NCBI RefSeq assembly: GCF_900215605.1
Contig: NZ_OBEL01000001.1
Span: 1,922,001 to 1,986,000, forward strand
Length of the DNA: 64,000 nucleotides
Source of the DNA: Cohaesibacter gelatinilyticus
GTDB lineage: Bacteria; Pseudomonadota; Alphaproteobacteria; Rhizobiales; Cohaesibacteraceae
Direction of reading: 5' to 3'
Part shown: one piece after another, positions 43,663 through 51,947 of the stretch
Layout: every line of letters begins with the position of its first letter
Numbering within the stretch: the stretch's first letter is position 1
The notes under the pieces: model-generated
What the model saw: the letters and a program-made list of their open reading frames with translations, nothing else
Told to the model about the DNA's origin: nothing
The model's database searches: none
Translations under genes and position numbers: made by a program

Positions 43663-44268
43663 CTAACCTGCACGAAGGCGGCTGATAATTTCGACAAAGC
43701 GCTCACCTGCGATCTTGATCGGACCGCTATTATCGAGATGATGCAAAGAAGTATCTGCTCCCAGCTCCGCCTCGATCTCGGCATTGCGTTCCAGGCGTGC
43801 TTGAATCTGCTTGGTATTCTCTCGTCCCCGCAGGGAAAGACGCCGCGCCAACTCCTCAGATTTCACGCTTAAGCAAACGATATCAACCCTTGGTAAAAGC
43901 GCGCGAAATTCATCGAGTTTCTTTCTGGAACCATTGACAACAGCTACCCTTGAAGGGTGATCTTTCAGATCATCAATAAAGCTTCTTGGCACACCATATT
44001 GCAGCTCATGGGCACCCCAGCTCAGGGCAAACTGCCTCTCTTTTTTCATCGCAACGAATTCATCCAGAGACAAGGCTTGATGATCTTCGCAATGATCCTT
44101 TGGACGCGTAATCGCACGACGAATGAAAGCCACATCCGGGCAATCAGCAAAGTGTGCTCGCGCATAATCAAGCACACTATCCTTGCCAGAGCCAGACGGC
44201 CCGACCAAAACGATCAGAGCGCCATCTGCCTCAGCCTGACTATCAAATTGTTCCAATTGCTCGGCCAT
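43663..44268 (-). CDS. phnN: Ribose 1,5-bisphosphate phosphokinase PhnN
   Basis: A 201-residue kinase with a P-loop (GPSGSGKDSVLDYA near residue 21) and guanylate-kinase-like fold. PhnN phosphorylates ribose 1,5-bisphosphate to PRPP, the last step of phosphonate breakdown by carbon-phosphorus lyase. The ATG at 44268 lies one base after the phnM stop (44270). It is the last gene of the phn operon. Confidence 0.92.
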   Translation of the reverse strand: MAEQLEQFDSQAEADGALIVLVGPSGSGKDSVLDYARAHFADCPDVAFIRRAITRPKDHCEDHQALSLDEFVAMKKERQFALSWGAHELQYGVPRSFIDDLKDHPSRVAVVNGSRKKLDEFRALLPRVDIVCLSVKSEELARRLSLRGRENTKQIQARLERNAEIEAELGADTSLHHLDNSGPIKIAGERFVEIISRLRAG

Positions 44269-44269
44269 A

Positions 44270-45430
44270 TCACACAATACGCTGCCCTTCGCGCCATACT
44301 TTATGGACTACTGGTATTCCATTGGAACGCTTCACGCGACTGAAATCAGCTCGCTTGCCTATCGCGATCTCTCCGCGATCTGTCAACCCGGTTGCCTTGG
44401 CAGGATTGGAGGAGACCATTTTCACCGCATGCGGCAGAGAAATAGCGTCGACCTTGTCCGCCAGATAAAATACAGCCTGCACCAGCGAGAAGGGAATATA
44501 ATCTGACGACAGGATATCGAGAACACCGGCTTCCGCCAAATCCTGAGCGGCAATATTACCTGAGTGAGACCCACCTCGCACAACGTTCGGTGCGCCCATC
44601 AACACGGCCATACCTGCATCATGAGAGGCTTTAGCCGCAACAAAGGTGGTTGGGAATTCTGCCACGTGAATATCTTGTTCAATGGCTTCCTGCACATGCT
44701 CCAATGTTGCATCATCATGGCTGGCAAGAATGAAACCACGCTCCTGACAAATCTGCGCGATCGCAGAGCGATGCTTGTCAGAATTATTCTGGGACAGGGC
44801 AATTCGGCGGTCACAAAATGCCCTGAACTCATCATCATTCATGTTGAGCTTGTTTTTGTAATAAACCGCATATTGATCGATATTGGTGAATTGCCGCTGC
44901 CCTGGCGAATGATCCATGACAGAAATCAACTTGACCAGATCATGGTTTTCGAACTGCGAAAAGGCGCTCAAACAATCATCAGCCGAGACTTCACACCGCA
45001 AATGCAGGAAGTGATCGGCTCGCAAGCTCTGATCATCAATGCCAATTTGAAACGCTTCAGCCAATGCCCACATGTCGTCATATTGTAGATCTGCATCTGT
45101 ATCCAGGCCAACCCGCAAGGCGTCAAACACCGTGGTGATGCCAGAGGCCGCGATCTGCGCATCATGCGCCAGCACTGCCGCCATCGGGTTCCAACGAACG
45201 GAGGGACGAGGTGCATAGTGGCCTTCGACATGATCGGTATGCAGCTCAACGAAGCCGGGAAGCAGATAATCACCATCAAAATCCTCGGCTTGTGCAGCTG
45301 CGCCATTGGTTAGCACCCCTTCACCGATATCCCAGATTTTGCCGTCCCGGATCTGGATATGGCCCGAAAGAACCTGATCCTCCAGAACGATCCGGGCATT
45401 ATTGATAAGAACTTCATTGGAGTTGGTCAT
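44270..45430 (-). CDS. phnM: Alpha-D-ribose 1-methylphosphonate 5-triphosphate diphosphatase PhnM
   Basis: A 386-residue amidohydrolase-fold enzyme that removes pyrophosphate from the triphosphate intermediate of the C-P lyase pathway. Metal-site motifs are visible: LPGFVELHTDHVEGHY near residue 58 and the HDDAT segment around residue 235. I start at the ATG at 45430 (MTNSNEVLINNARIV). It overlaps the upstream DUF1045 stop by four bases (ATGA). Confidence 0.95.
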   Translation of the reverse strand: MTNSNEVLINNARIVLEDQVLSGHIQIRDGKIWDIGEGVLTNGAAAQAEDFDGDYLLPGFVELHTDHVEGHYAPRPSVRWNPMAAVLAHDAQIAASGITTVFDALRVGLDTDADLQYDDMWALAEAFQIGIDDQSLRADHFLHLRCEVSADDCLSAFSQFENHDLVKLISVMDHSPGQRQFTNIDQYAVYYKNKLNMNDDEFRAFCDRRIALSQNNSDKHRSAIAQICQERGFILASHDDATLEHVQEAIEQDIHVAEFPTTFVAAKASHDAGMAVLMGAPNVVRGGSHSGNIAAQDLAEAGVLDILSSDYIPFSLVQAVFYLADKVDAISLPHAVKMVSSNPAKATGLTDRGEIAIGKRADFSRVKRSNGIPVVHKVWREGQRIV

Positions 45431-46167
45431 AACCCTAGTTCCTGACAAGAGGCAGCAACGGCCCCATTCTTGGAAGAACCAGTCAATTCAAACTGGCGAT
45501 GACATGTAAAAGGAGCTCCGCGCTCTGGTTCAACGAACAAAGCGATGGACGATAATTGAGGGGTTGTTGTTAAAGCTGGCCCGAATAAGTCACTAAGTGC
45601 GGGCAGCAACACATCACGCTGTTGATCTGAGAGCCGATCGGTCAAAGTCATGTGGAAGCGAAAATCTTCAAATATATGAGGATAGCCCCATTGCAAAAGG
45701 TTGTTTCGCTGGCGATCATTAAGACTATCGGGGTGGCGGCGAACTATATCAGCTTCTGATATGGGCGCTCGAAAAGTATCAAACTCCCGAACAAGCTTGG
45801 CTGCAAACTCCATTAATTCTGAACTGTCAGCAATGGGGCACAATGCAAGAAACCGACCAAGCTCCTCAACTTGCAATGAGGGTAAGGATATGGCTGACTG
45901 ATGCGCTCCAAATACTTCCAGTGCCTTTTCCAGATCTGCCATAGATTTGCCATCAGCGAGTTCGAAAGGTGCTTTCAACGTCGCGTGAAACCCATAGCGT
46001 CGCGCATTCAAGGTCAGATCGTTCAGATCCTCATCAGATAATCCTGGAATGGTGATGGAACGAGAAATATCCCGACCGACGACTGGATCTCTCCCCAGCC
46101 ATGAGCAAGCCACCTGATAGAGTGGATCACTCACCTTAGGAACATAATAAAGGGCATACCGAGGCAT
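45427..46167 (-). CDS. DUF1045 phosphonate metabolism protein (2H phosphoesterase fold)
   Basis: A 246-residue protein of the DUF1045 family found in phn operons. The two HxT motifs of the 2H phosphoesterase fold are present: FHATLKAPF (about residue 60) and FHMTLTDR (about 171). This fold acts on cyclic or 2',3'-type phosphodiesters. PhnP, the enzyme that opens the cyclic phosphate after C-P lyase, is not encoded here, so this protein may do that job. This is inference. Confidence 0.9.
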   Translation of the reverse strand: MPRYALYYVPKVSDPLYQVACSWLGRDPVVGRDISRSITIPGLSDEDLNDLTLNARRYGFHATLKAPFELADGKSMADLEKALEVFGAHQSAISLPSLQVEELGRFLALCPIADSSELMEFAAKLVREFDTFRAPISEADIVRRHPDSLNDRQRNNLLQWGYPHIFEDFRFHMTLTDRLSDQQRDVLLPALSDLFGPALTTTPQLSSIALFVEPERGAPFTCHRQFELTGSSKNGAVAASCQELGL

Positions 46168-46248
46168 GAATTCTTCTCAAAACTGTTGATCGCAGGATCG
46201 AAAGCAAATTTCGACCCTATCCTTTTTATATGACGCCAAAGTGTCGGT

Positions 46249-46968
46249 TCAGCCTGTTGTTGCCAACGTCTTGCGCTCAGTAGAAAACTGACTGACATTG
46301 ATGATTTGATCGGCAATGGCATCGCGAACATCTGCATCATGAAAGATGCCCAGCATCGCAACATCCTGCTGTTTCTTTTCATTGATCAGATCAATCACAA
46401 CAGCTCTGTTTGCTGCATCCAGTGACGCTGTTGGTTCATCCAACAACAGGATCGGATGGTTGGTCAGAAAGCCTCTGGCAATATTGACGCGCTGTTGCTC
46501 ACCACCAGAAAAGGTAGCCGGTGGCAATTGCCAAAGATCTTCTGGCAAATTCAAACGGGCAAGAAGTTCCCCTGCTTTTTGCCGAGCCACTTCTTGGCTT
46601 TCCCCCTGCTCCAGCAGCCCCTCTGCCGCCACATCCAGTGCAGATACACGCGGCATGGCCCTCAGGAATTGGGAAACATATCCAATGACATCTCGGCGCA
46701 GGCGCAGCATCTCACGCGGGGATGCCTGCACCAAATCAAGAATAGCATCCTCTCGCGGAACCAAAATCTGACCATTGTTGCAACCATAATTGCCGTAGAT
46801 CATTTTCAGGATCGAACTTTTACCAACCCCGGATGGACCACCAAGAACGGTACATTGCCCAGCTTGCAATGAGAAAGAGACATTGCGAACAACTGGAATG
46901 GTAATTGAGCCACGCAAATGCATGACAAAGATTTTGGAGACATCTGAGACAACCAAAGGAACAGTCAT
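46249..46968 (-). CDS. phnL: Phosphonate C-P lyase system protein PhnL
   Basis: A 239-residue ABC-type ATPase of the C-P lyase complex. Walker A is GGPSGVGKSS (near residue 40), the signature is FSGGEQQRVNIARGF, and Walker B ends in LLLDEPTASLD. I start at the ATG at 46968; the frame to 47034 overlaps phnK and is not conserved. An 80-base gap to the DUF1045 gene follows. Confidence 0.94.
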   Translation of the reverse strand: MTVPLVVSDVSKIFVMHLRGSITIPVVRNVSFSLQAGQCTVLGGPSGVGKSSILKMIYGNYGCNNGQILVPREDAILDLVQASPREMLRLRRDVIGYVSQFLRAMPRVSALDVAAEGLLEQGESQEVARQKAGELLARLNLPEDLWQLPPATFSGGEQQRVNIARGFLTNHPILLLDEPTASLDAANRAVVIDLINEKKQQDVAMLGIFHDADVRDAIADQIINVSQFSTERKTLATTG

Positions 46969-46978
46969 AGCATTCGCC

Positions 46979-47803
46979 CTAAACCTGCAAGATGGAAGAA
47001 ATAAGAAGTTGGGTATAAGGCGCTTGCGGATCATCCAGCACGCGATCCGTCAGCCCTTCTTCAATCACATGACCATCTTTCATCACGATCATCCGGTGAG
47101 AAAGAAGCCTGGCAACCGCCAAATCATGCGTTACCACGATGGCTGCAAGCCCAAGATTGCTCACGAGATTGCGCAACAGATCAAGTAAACGCGCCTGAAC
47201 CGAAACATCGAGCCCACCAGTCGGCTCATCCATGAACACCAGCCGTGGCCCCGTCACCAGATTGCGAGCAATCTGCAAACGCTGCCGCATACCACCGGAA
47301 AAATCCCGTGGCTGGTCGTCAATACGATCCTCCGAGATCTCAACCTGCTCCAACCAATCGGTTGCAGTTGATCGAATGGAACCATAATGACGATGACCAA
47401 CTGCCATCAAACGCTCTCCCACATTGGCCCCGGCGGAGACTGTCATCCGTAATCCATCAGCTGAATTTTGATGCACGAAGCCCCAGTCAGTCCGCATCAA
47501 GAAACGCTTGTCCGCTTCCTGCATATGGCAGACATCCTGAACGGAACCATCGCGCATCCGGTAATTGACCAAGCCAGAGGTTGGCAACATGCGGGTGGAT
47601 ATGCAATTCAGAAGCGTGGATTTCCCCGAACCGGATTCCCCAACAATCGCGAGTACTTCTCCCGGATACAGATCAAATGAAACATTCTCGCAACCACGTC
47701 TCGCCCCATAAAACTTGGAGATGGAACGCACTTCCAACAAAGGCAAATCTTGCAATGCGGTGCTTGGGGTATTTTGCAAATCATTAGGTTGAACGATGGT
47801 CAT
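46979..47803 (-). CDS. phnK: Phosphonate C-P lyase system protein PhnK
   Basis: A 274-residue ABC-type ATPase that binds the PhnGHIJ core complex. Walker A GESGSGKST, signature DFSGGMRQRLQIARNL and Walker B LVFMDEPTGGLD are all present, as is the usual N-terminal YGARRGCENVSFDLYPGE. The start overlaps the phnJ stop (ATGA at 47800-47803). About 20 extra residues precede the family's usual start. Confidence 0.95.
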   Translation of the reverse strand: MTIVQPNDLQNTPSTALQDLPLLEVRSISKFYGARRGCENVSFDLYPGEVLAIVGESGSGKSTLLNCISTRMLPTSGLVNYRMRDGSVQDVCHMQEADKRFLMRTDWGFVHQNSADGLRMTVSAGANVGERLMAVGHRHYGSIRSTATDWLEQVEISEDRIDDQPRDFSGGMRQRLQIARNLVTGPRLVFMDEPTGGLDVSVQARLLDLLRNLVSNLGLAAIVVTHDLAVARLLSHRMIVMKDGHVIEEGLTDRVLDDPQAPYTQLLISSILQV

Positions 47804-48726
47804 TGCATAGCCTCCATCGACGCGACTGTTTCATCTTCATTATTCACGACACCAGTATGACCATTGGCCCTGCGCTCTTCGCAATAATCGCTATCAGAGC
47901 AGACAAACATGCGTGATCCTTGATCATCCAGAATGATCTCATCCAGAAACACATCAGTCCCACCACAAAGGGCACATGGTTCGTCGAATTTTTGAATTTC
48001 AAACGGATGATCTTCAAAATCGAGACTGACCACTTCTGTATGAGGTGGGATTGCGTAGATACGCATTTCTCGTCCCGCACCAAACAATTGCAGAGCTTTG
48101 GAACGATGCATTTTGGGGTTATCAAATTTCGGGATAGGAGATGGATCAGTCACATAGCGACCACTCACCTTAACCGGATAAGCGTAATTGGTAGAGATAT
48201 GCCCTTTCTGGGCAATATCCTCATATAGCTTCACATGTATGAGCCCATAATCCTCGACCGCGTGCATCTTGCGCGTCTCGGTTTCTCGCGGCTCCAAAAA
48301 GCGCAAAGGTTCCGGGATCGGCACTTGATACACCAGAATCTGCCCCTCTTGCAGAGGTTCTTCGGGAATACGATGGCGGGTCTGAATGATGCTGGCATCC
48401 TTGGTATGTGTTGTGATGTCTACTCGCGCCATCTTGGCAAAAAATGCACGGATCGAGACCGCATTAGTGGTATCATCCGATCCCTGATCGATGACCTTGA
48501 ACACGTCATCTTCACCAATAATGGCCGCGCTTACCTGCACCCCACCAGTCCCCCAACCATAGGGCATTGGCATCTCACGCGAAGCAAACGGCACCTGATA
48601 GCCGGGGATGGCAATGGCTTTCAAAATGGCCCGACGGATCATGCGTTTGGTCTGCTCATCCAGATAGGCAAAATTATAGTCGGCAAAACTACCATCATCT
48701 CTTGTTTGTGCGGACAGAGCTTTCAT
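47800..48726 (-). CDS. phnJ: Carbon-phosphorus lyase core subunit PhnJ
   Basis: A 308-residue radical S-adenosylmethionine enzyme that breaks the C-P bond. The four conserved cysteines are present near the C terminus in CALCGG and CSDSDYCEERR, binding the [4Fe-4S] cluster and providing the radical-carrying Cys. The N-terminal FAYLDEQTKRMIRRAILKAI and YGWGTGGVQV segments match the family. The start overlaps phnI by four bases. Confidence 0.97.
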   Translation of the reverse strand: MKALSAQTRDDGSFADYNFAYLDEQTKRMIRRAILKAIAIPGYQVPFASREMPMPYGWGTGGVQVSAAIIGEDDVFKVIDQGSDDTTNAVSIRAFFAKMARVDITTHTKDASIIQTRHRIPEEPLQEGQILVYQVPIPEPLRFLEPRETETRKMHAVEDYGLIHVKLYEDIAQKGHISTNYAYPVKVSGRYVTDPSPIPKFDNPKMHRSKALQLFGAGREMRIYAIPPHTEVVSLDFEDHPFEIQKFDEPCALCGGTDVFLDEIILDDQGSRMFVCSDSDYCEERRANGHTGVVNNEDETVASMEAMQ

Positions 48727-49865
48727 TGCGCCGCCTCCCCATCAAAAGCGGGCTCGACTGCTTCGACCCCTTCCCCATTTCGCTGAAAATATTCCGCCTG
48801 CATCTGGCGAACCTGTTTCAGTTCCGCCTGAAAATCCACATAATGCGGCAGTTTCAAGTGCTCCACGAAGCCAGTGGACTGCACATTATCGGAATGAGAA
48901 ATCACAAATTCCTCATCCTGAGCCGGGGCAATAATATCTTCACCTAATTCTTCAGCCCGCAACGCCCGATCACACAGTGCCATGGACATAGCCTTGCGTT
49001 CGGACTGGCCGAAAACCAGACCATAGCCACGAGTAAAACGCGGTGGTATTTTCAAGGAGCCAATAAACTGGTTAACCATCTGGCATTCAGATATCTGTAT
49101 CCGGCCAACGGAGACACTGAAGCCAAGTTCAGGAATTTCCATCTCCACATCCACCTCACCAATGCGGATTTCGCCAGCAAATGGATGATTGCGCGCATAA
49201 CCACGTTGCGTGGAATAGCCAAGAGCCAGCAGGAAGCCTTCATCTCCGCGCGAAAGTGCCTGCAAGCGCAAATCACGACCCATTGGATATTCCAAAGGCT
49301 CGCGGGTCAAATCACCCGGCTCGTCCATTTCCTCCCCTTCACACGGCAGCTCACTATCAGGCTCCATCAAATCTTCATCAGCAATCAGATCTGAAACACG
49401 AGGCATGGTCCGCGCACTATCAGCAATCTCTTGTTGCTCCCCTTTTGGCACCTCACCATCTGTCGCCAGATCTGGGTCCAGCAAACGATGGGTGTAGTCA
49501 AAGGTAGGCCCCAGGATCTGACCGCCCGGCAAATCCTTGAAAGTCGCCGAAATACGGCGCTGGATTTGCATCTTGCTGGTATCAATCGGATTGCTATATC
49601 CAAACCGTGGCAACGTGGTACGATAAGCACGCATCAGGAAGATCGCTTCAATCAGATCACCACGAGCCTGTTTGACTGCCAGCGCTCCCAACTCACGATC
49701 ATAGAGTGCCCCTTCGCTCATCACCCTATCAACCGCCAGTGAGAGCTGCTGATCGATCTGATCCAATTCCAATACTGGCACATCACGGTCACCACGGCGG
49801 CGATCAGCCAGCAAGCGATGAGCATTATTGATGGCAGTTTCGCCACCTTTCACAGCAACATACAT
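48723..49865 (-). CDS. phnI: Carbon-phosphorus lyase core subunit PhnI
   Basis: A 380-residue subunit that, with PhnG, PhnH and PhnL, replaces the adenine of ATP by the phosphonate. It begins MYVAVKGGETAINNAHRLLA and has the conserved LPRFGYSNPIDTSKMQIQRRISATFKD region split over bases 49530-49640. The C-terminal part holds SHSDNVQSTGFVEHLKLPHY. It lies 12 bases after phnH in the operon. Confidence 0.96.
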   Translation of the reverse strand: MYVAVKGGETAINNAHRLLADRRRGDRDVPVLELDQIDQQLSLAVDRVMSEGALYDRELGALAVKQARGDLIEAIFLMRAYRTTLPRFGYSNPIDTSKMQIQRRISATFKDLPGGQILGPTFDYTHRLLDPDLATDGEVPKGEQQEIADSARTMPRVSDLIADEDLMEPDSELPCEGEEMDEPGDLTREPLEYPMGRDLRLQALSRGDEGFLLALGYSTQRGYARNHPFAGEIRIGEVDVEMEIPELGFSVSVGRIQISECQMVNQFIGSLKIPPRFTRGYGLVFGQSERKAMSMALCDRALRAEELGEDIIAPAQDEEFVISHSDNVQSTGFVEHLKLPHYVDFQAELKQVRQMQAEYFQRNGEGVEAVEPAFDGEAAQ

Positions 49866-49877
49866 ATCGCTCTCCTG

Positions 49878-50516
49878 TTATTCAGCTCGCTCAAGGACAA
49901 GACGTGTGCTGCGTGGCAGGCAGGCAACTTCATGCTCACCAACCAGCATCAGATCAACACCTCTGGGGAAGAAACTCTGATTGACCTGCCATTGCTGCTC
50001 AAAACGCATCGGTTGGGGCGTAAAATCAAACTTCGCCGTTCCATCAATGCCAGGGCCTTGCAAGACAAGGTCTCCAGCGTCGGCCAACATATGTTTCACA
50101 TTGAGAAGCAGTGTCGTGGAGCGATCTGGATAAGCCTGATCTCCACGATTGAAATGATCGAGATCCGGCATCCCGGCAATATCATTGATCAGTGCGAAAC
50201 TGGCCTGATCGGGGTCATCAACGATGGGTGCCCCAATGTGAAAGGTGATCCAATCCTGTATGGATTTTTCCGATCTCAAAATATCATCCAGCCAGACAGG
50301 CGTCTCAGGATCGGCCAACATAGTCAATAGACCAGCCATCAATGGTTGAAGAGGCGCAGGTGGCAACGCATCACAAGAAGCAGGATAGATTTGACCCGGC
50401 TGTGCCATGGCGTTCATTGCAGCGCGAAACAAACTCTGTGTCTGTGTTGCTGCATCACCAATGCCACCGGCAAGAGCCTCGGATTCTGCACCCAAAATAT
50501 CAGATGACAGGGCCAT
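49878..50516 (-). CDS. phnH: Carbon-phosphorus lyase core subunit PhnH
   Basis: A 212-residue subunit of the PhnGHIJ core. The family segments SLFRAAMNAMAQPGQIYPAS near the N terminus and GIDGTAKFDFTP toward the middle (with FPRGVDLMLV) support the call. The ATG at 50516 overlaps the phnG stop (TGATG). Confidence 0.94.
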   Translation of the reverse strand: MALSSDILGAESEALAGGIGDAATQTQSLFRAAMNAMAQPGQIYPASCDALPPAPLQPLMAGLLTMLADPETPVWLDDILRSEKSIQDWITFHIGAPIVDDPDQASFALINDIAGMPDLDHFNRGDQAYPDRSTTLLLNVKHMLADAGDLVLQGPGIDGTAKFDFTPQPMRFEQQWQVNQSFFPRGVDLMLVGEHEVACLPRSTRLVLERAE

Positions 50517-50968
50517 CAATCATCTCCTCGCACCATTGTGAAAAATGAAACCTTGGTCGCTTCCGCTTCAGCCTGAGCCACATCATCTTGTTGGCTCAGC
50601 TGTTCTTGCAGAGGTAATACAATTTTCTCCTCCACCAGATTGGAAAATTCAGGTTGTTCTGCCAGTGCATCGATAACCGCAGCCAGCTGGGCTTTTGCAG
50701 CGTTACGACCCAACATGACTGAGTGGCCCAGGGTGCCATCTTCCAGCCGCACGGTAGCACGTGTCACGGTCGCCTCACCAAAATTGAACGGCGCGCCACC
50801 GCCGCCCATGCGCCCACGCAGAGCCAAAAGGCCTGTCTCAGGCCCTCTTACCATTTCGCAACATGGATCGAGCCCTAGAGGCTTCCAAAGCGCCAGCATT
50901 TGTTTGGCCCCTGCTCGAGCTAGAATTGCCAGACGCGCTTGCCGTTTTTCCTGATTGGTTTGCACCAT
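50516..50968 (-). CDS. phnG: Carbon-phosphorus lyase core subunit PhnG
   Basis: A 150-residue subunit of the C-P lyase core. The RGPETGLLALRGRMGGGGAPF segment and the GHSVMLGRNAAKAQLAAVID segment fit the family. I start at the ATG at 50968; a TTG at 50992 would add eight residues. It is the first gene of the operon and is divergent from phnF, with a palindrome between them. The C-terminal tail is acidic. Confidence 0.94.
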   Translation of the reverse strand: MVQTNQEKRQARLAILARAGAKQMLALWKPLGLDPCCEMVRGPETGLLALRGRMGGGGAPFNFGEATVTRATVRLEDGTLGHSVMLGRNAAKAQLAAVIDALAEQPEFSNLVEEKIVLPLQEQLSQQDDVAQAEAEATKVSFFTMVRGDD

Positions 50969-51027
50969 CACACCATCATCTTTCCCGTTCAAACCTGCTA
51001 ACCAGATTATTTGATCAGCAAATTTTA

Positions 51028-51047
51028 TTGTCTAATTAAATAGACAA
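51028..51047. promoter_or_regulatory. Likely PhnF operator
   Basis: Perfect 7-bp inverted repeat TTGTCTA-N6-TAGACAA between phnG and phnF. The GTCTA/TAGAC half-sites resemble GntR/HutC-type operators. A second palindrome, CACATG-N5-CATGTG, lies at 51075-51091. Confidence 0.65.
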
Positions 51048-51142
51048 ATCATGATGGGCGACTTTTACGCATCCCACATGTCACCCATGTGACAAACAAT
51101 GAGATTAATGCTAGGCCTCGAATACAAGACTTAGGGGCAAAT

Positions 51143-51898
51143 ATGGCAGAAGCACACCTCAAATCCGGACTTGAACGCCGTTCAGGTATTGCCTTATGGC
51201 GTCAAATTGCTGATGCTATTCGCGCAGGCATCGGCTCCGGCTTGGGAGATGAAGATGGCCGCCTACCACCAGAAGTGCAGTTGGCAGAAGAGTTTGGCGT
51301 CAATCGCCACACGGTTAGGGCAGCCATATCAGCTCTTGTAAACGATGGCGTCCTTCAAGCACATCAGGGTCGTGGCACTTTCATTGTAGAGCCCGAGCGT
51401 CTGACCTACCCAATCTCCAAACGCACCCGATTCTCAACAGGCTTGGAAAGTCAGACACAGGCAATCACTGGCCATTTCATTTCATCCGAGCATGTGGCCG
51501 CAAAACCGGAAGTTGCCAAGGCGTTGAAGCTGGAAATTGGCGCTGAGGTGATTTGCATGCAAACCCTTCGCAAAGGCGACGGCATACCTCTGGTTCGATC
51601 CACCGCATGGTTCGATGCCAAACGCTTTCCAGATCTGGCAGAGCGTTATCAGGAAAACCTGTCCATCACCAGATCCTTTAAAGCATGCGGCCTGGATGAT
51701 TATGTCCGCCAATCGACAGTCATTGAAGCCCATCACGCCAGTATCCGCGATAGTGACATGCTCAATCTATCTCCTGGTGCCTTGATCCTCGTTCTCAAGG
51801 CCATCAACACGGATCTCGATGGGGTTCCGGTGGAGTATTCCAAAGGCCGCTATTCGGCAGATCGAGTTAAATTGCAGATAGAAAGTTCGGATTTCTAG
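51143..51898 (+). CDS. phnF: GntR/HutC family regulator PhnF
   Basis: A 251-residue regulator. The winged-helix GntR domain (LPPEVQLAEEFGVNRHTVRA at about residues 56-75) is followed by a UTRA sensor domain with the ending VEYSKGRYSADRVKL. The ATG at 51143 has AGGGG about 9 bases upstream. The GTG at 51089 is rejected because it overlaps a palindrome in the control region. It is divergent from phnG and so probably controls the phn operon. Confidence 0.92.
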   Translation: MAEAHLKSGLERRSGIALWRQIADAIRAGIGSGLGDEDGRLPPEVQLAEEFGVNRHTVRAAISALVNDGVLQAHQGRGTFIVEPERLTYPISKRTRFSTGLESQTQAITGHFISSEHVAAKPEVAKALKLEIGAEVICMQTLRKGDGIPLVRSTAWFDAKRFPDLAERYQENLSITRSFKACGLDDYVRQSTVIEAHHASIRDSDMLNLSPGALILVLKAINTDLDGVPVEYSKGRYSADRVKLQIESSDF

Positions 51899-51947
51899 GC
51901 TTGACGAACATTTTCGTCAAGCCCGCATATGGTCCAGCAAATTTCAT

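Noticed and set aside
51075-51091. Possible Pho box in the phn control region
   Set aside because: The TGTCA-like words repeat with a 9-base rather than an 11-base period, so it fits a palindrome better than a PhoB site.
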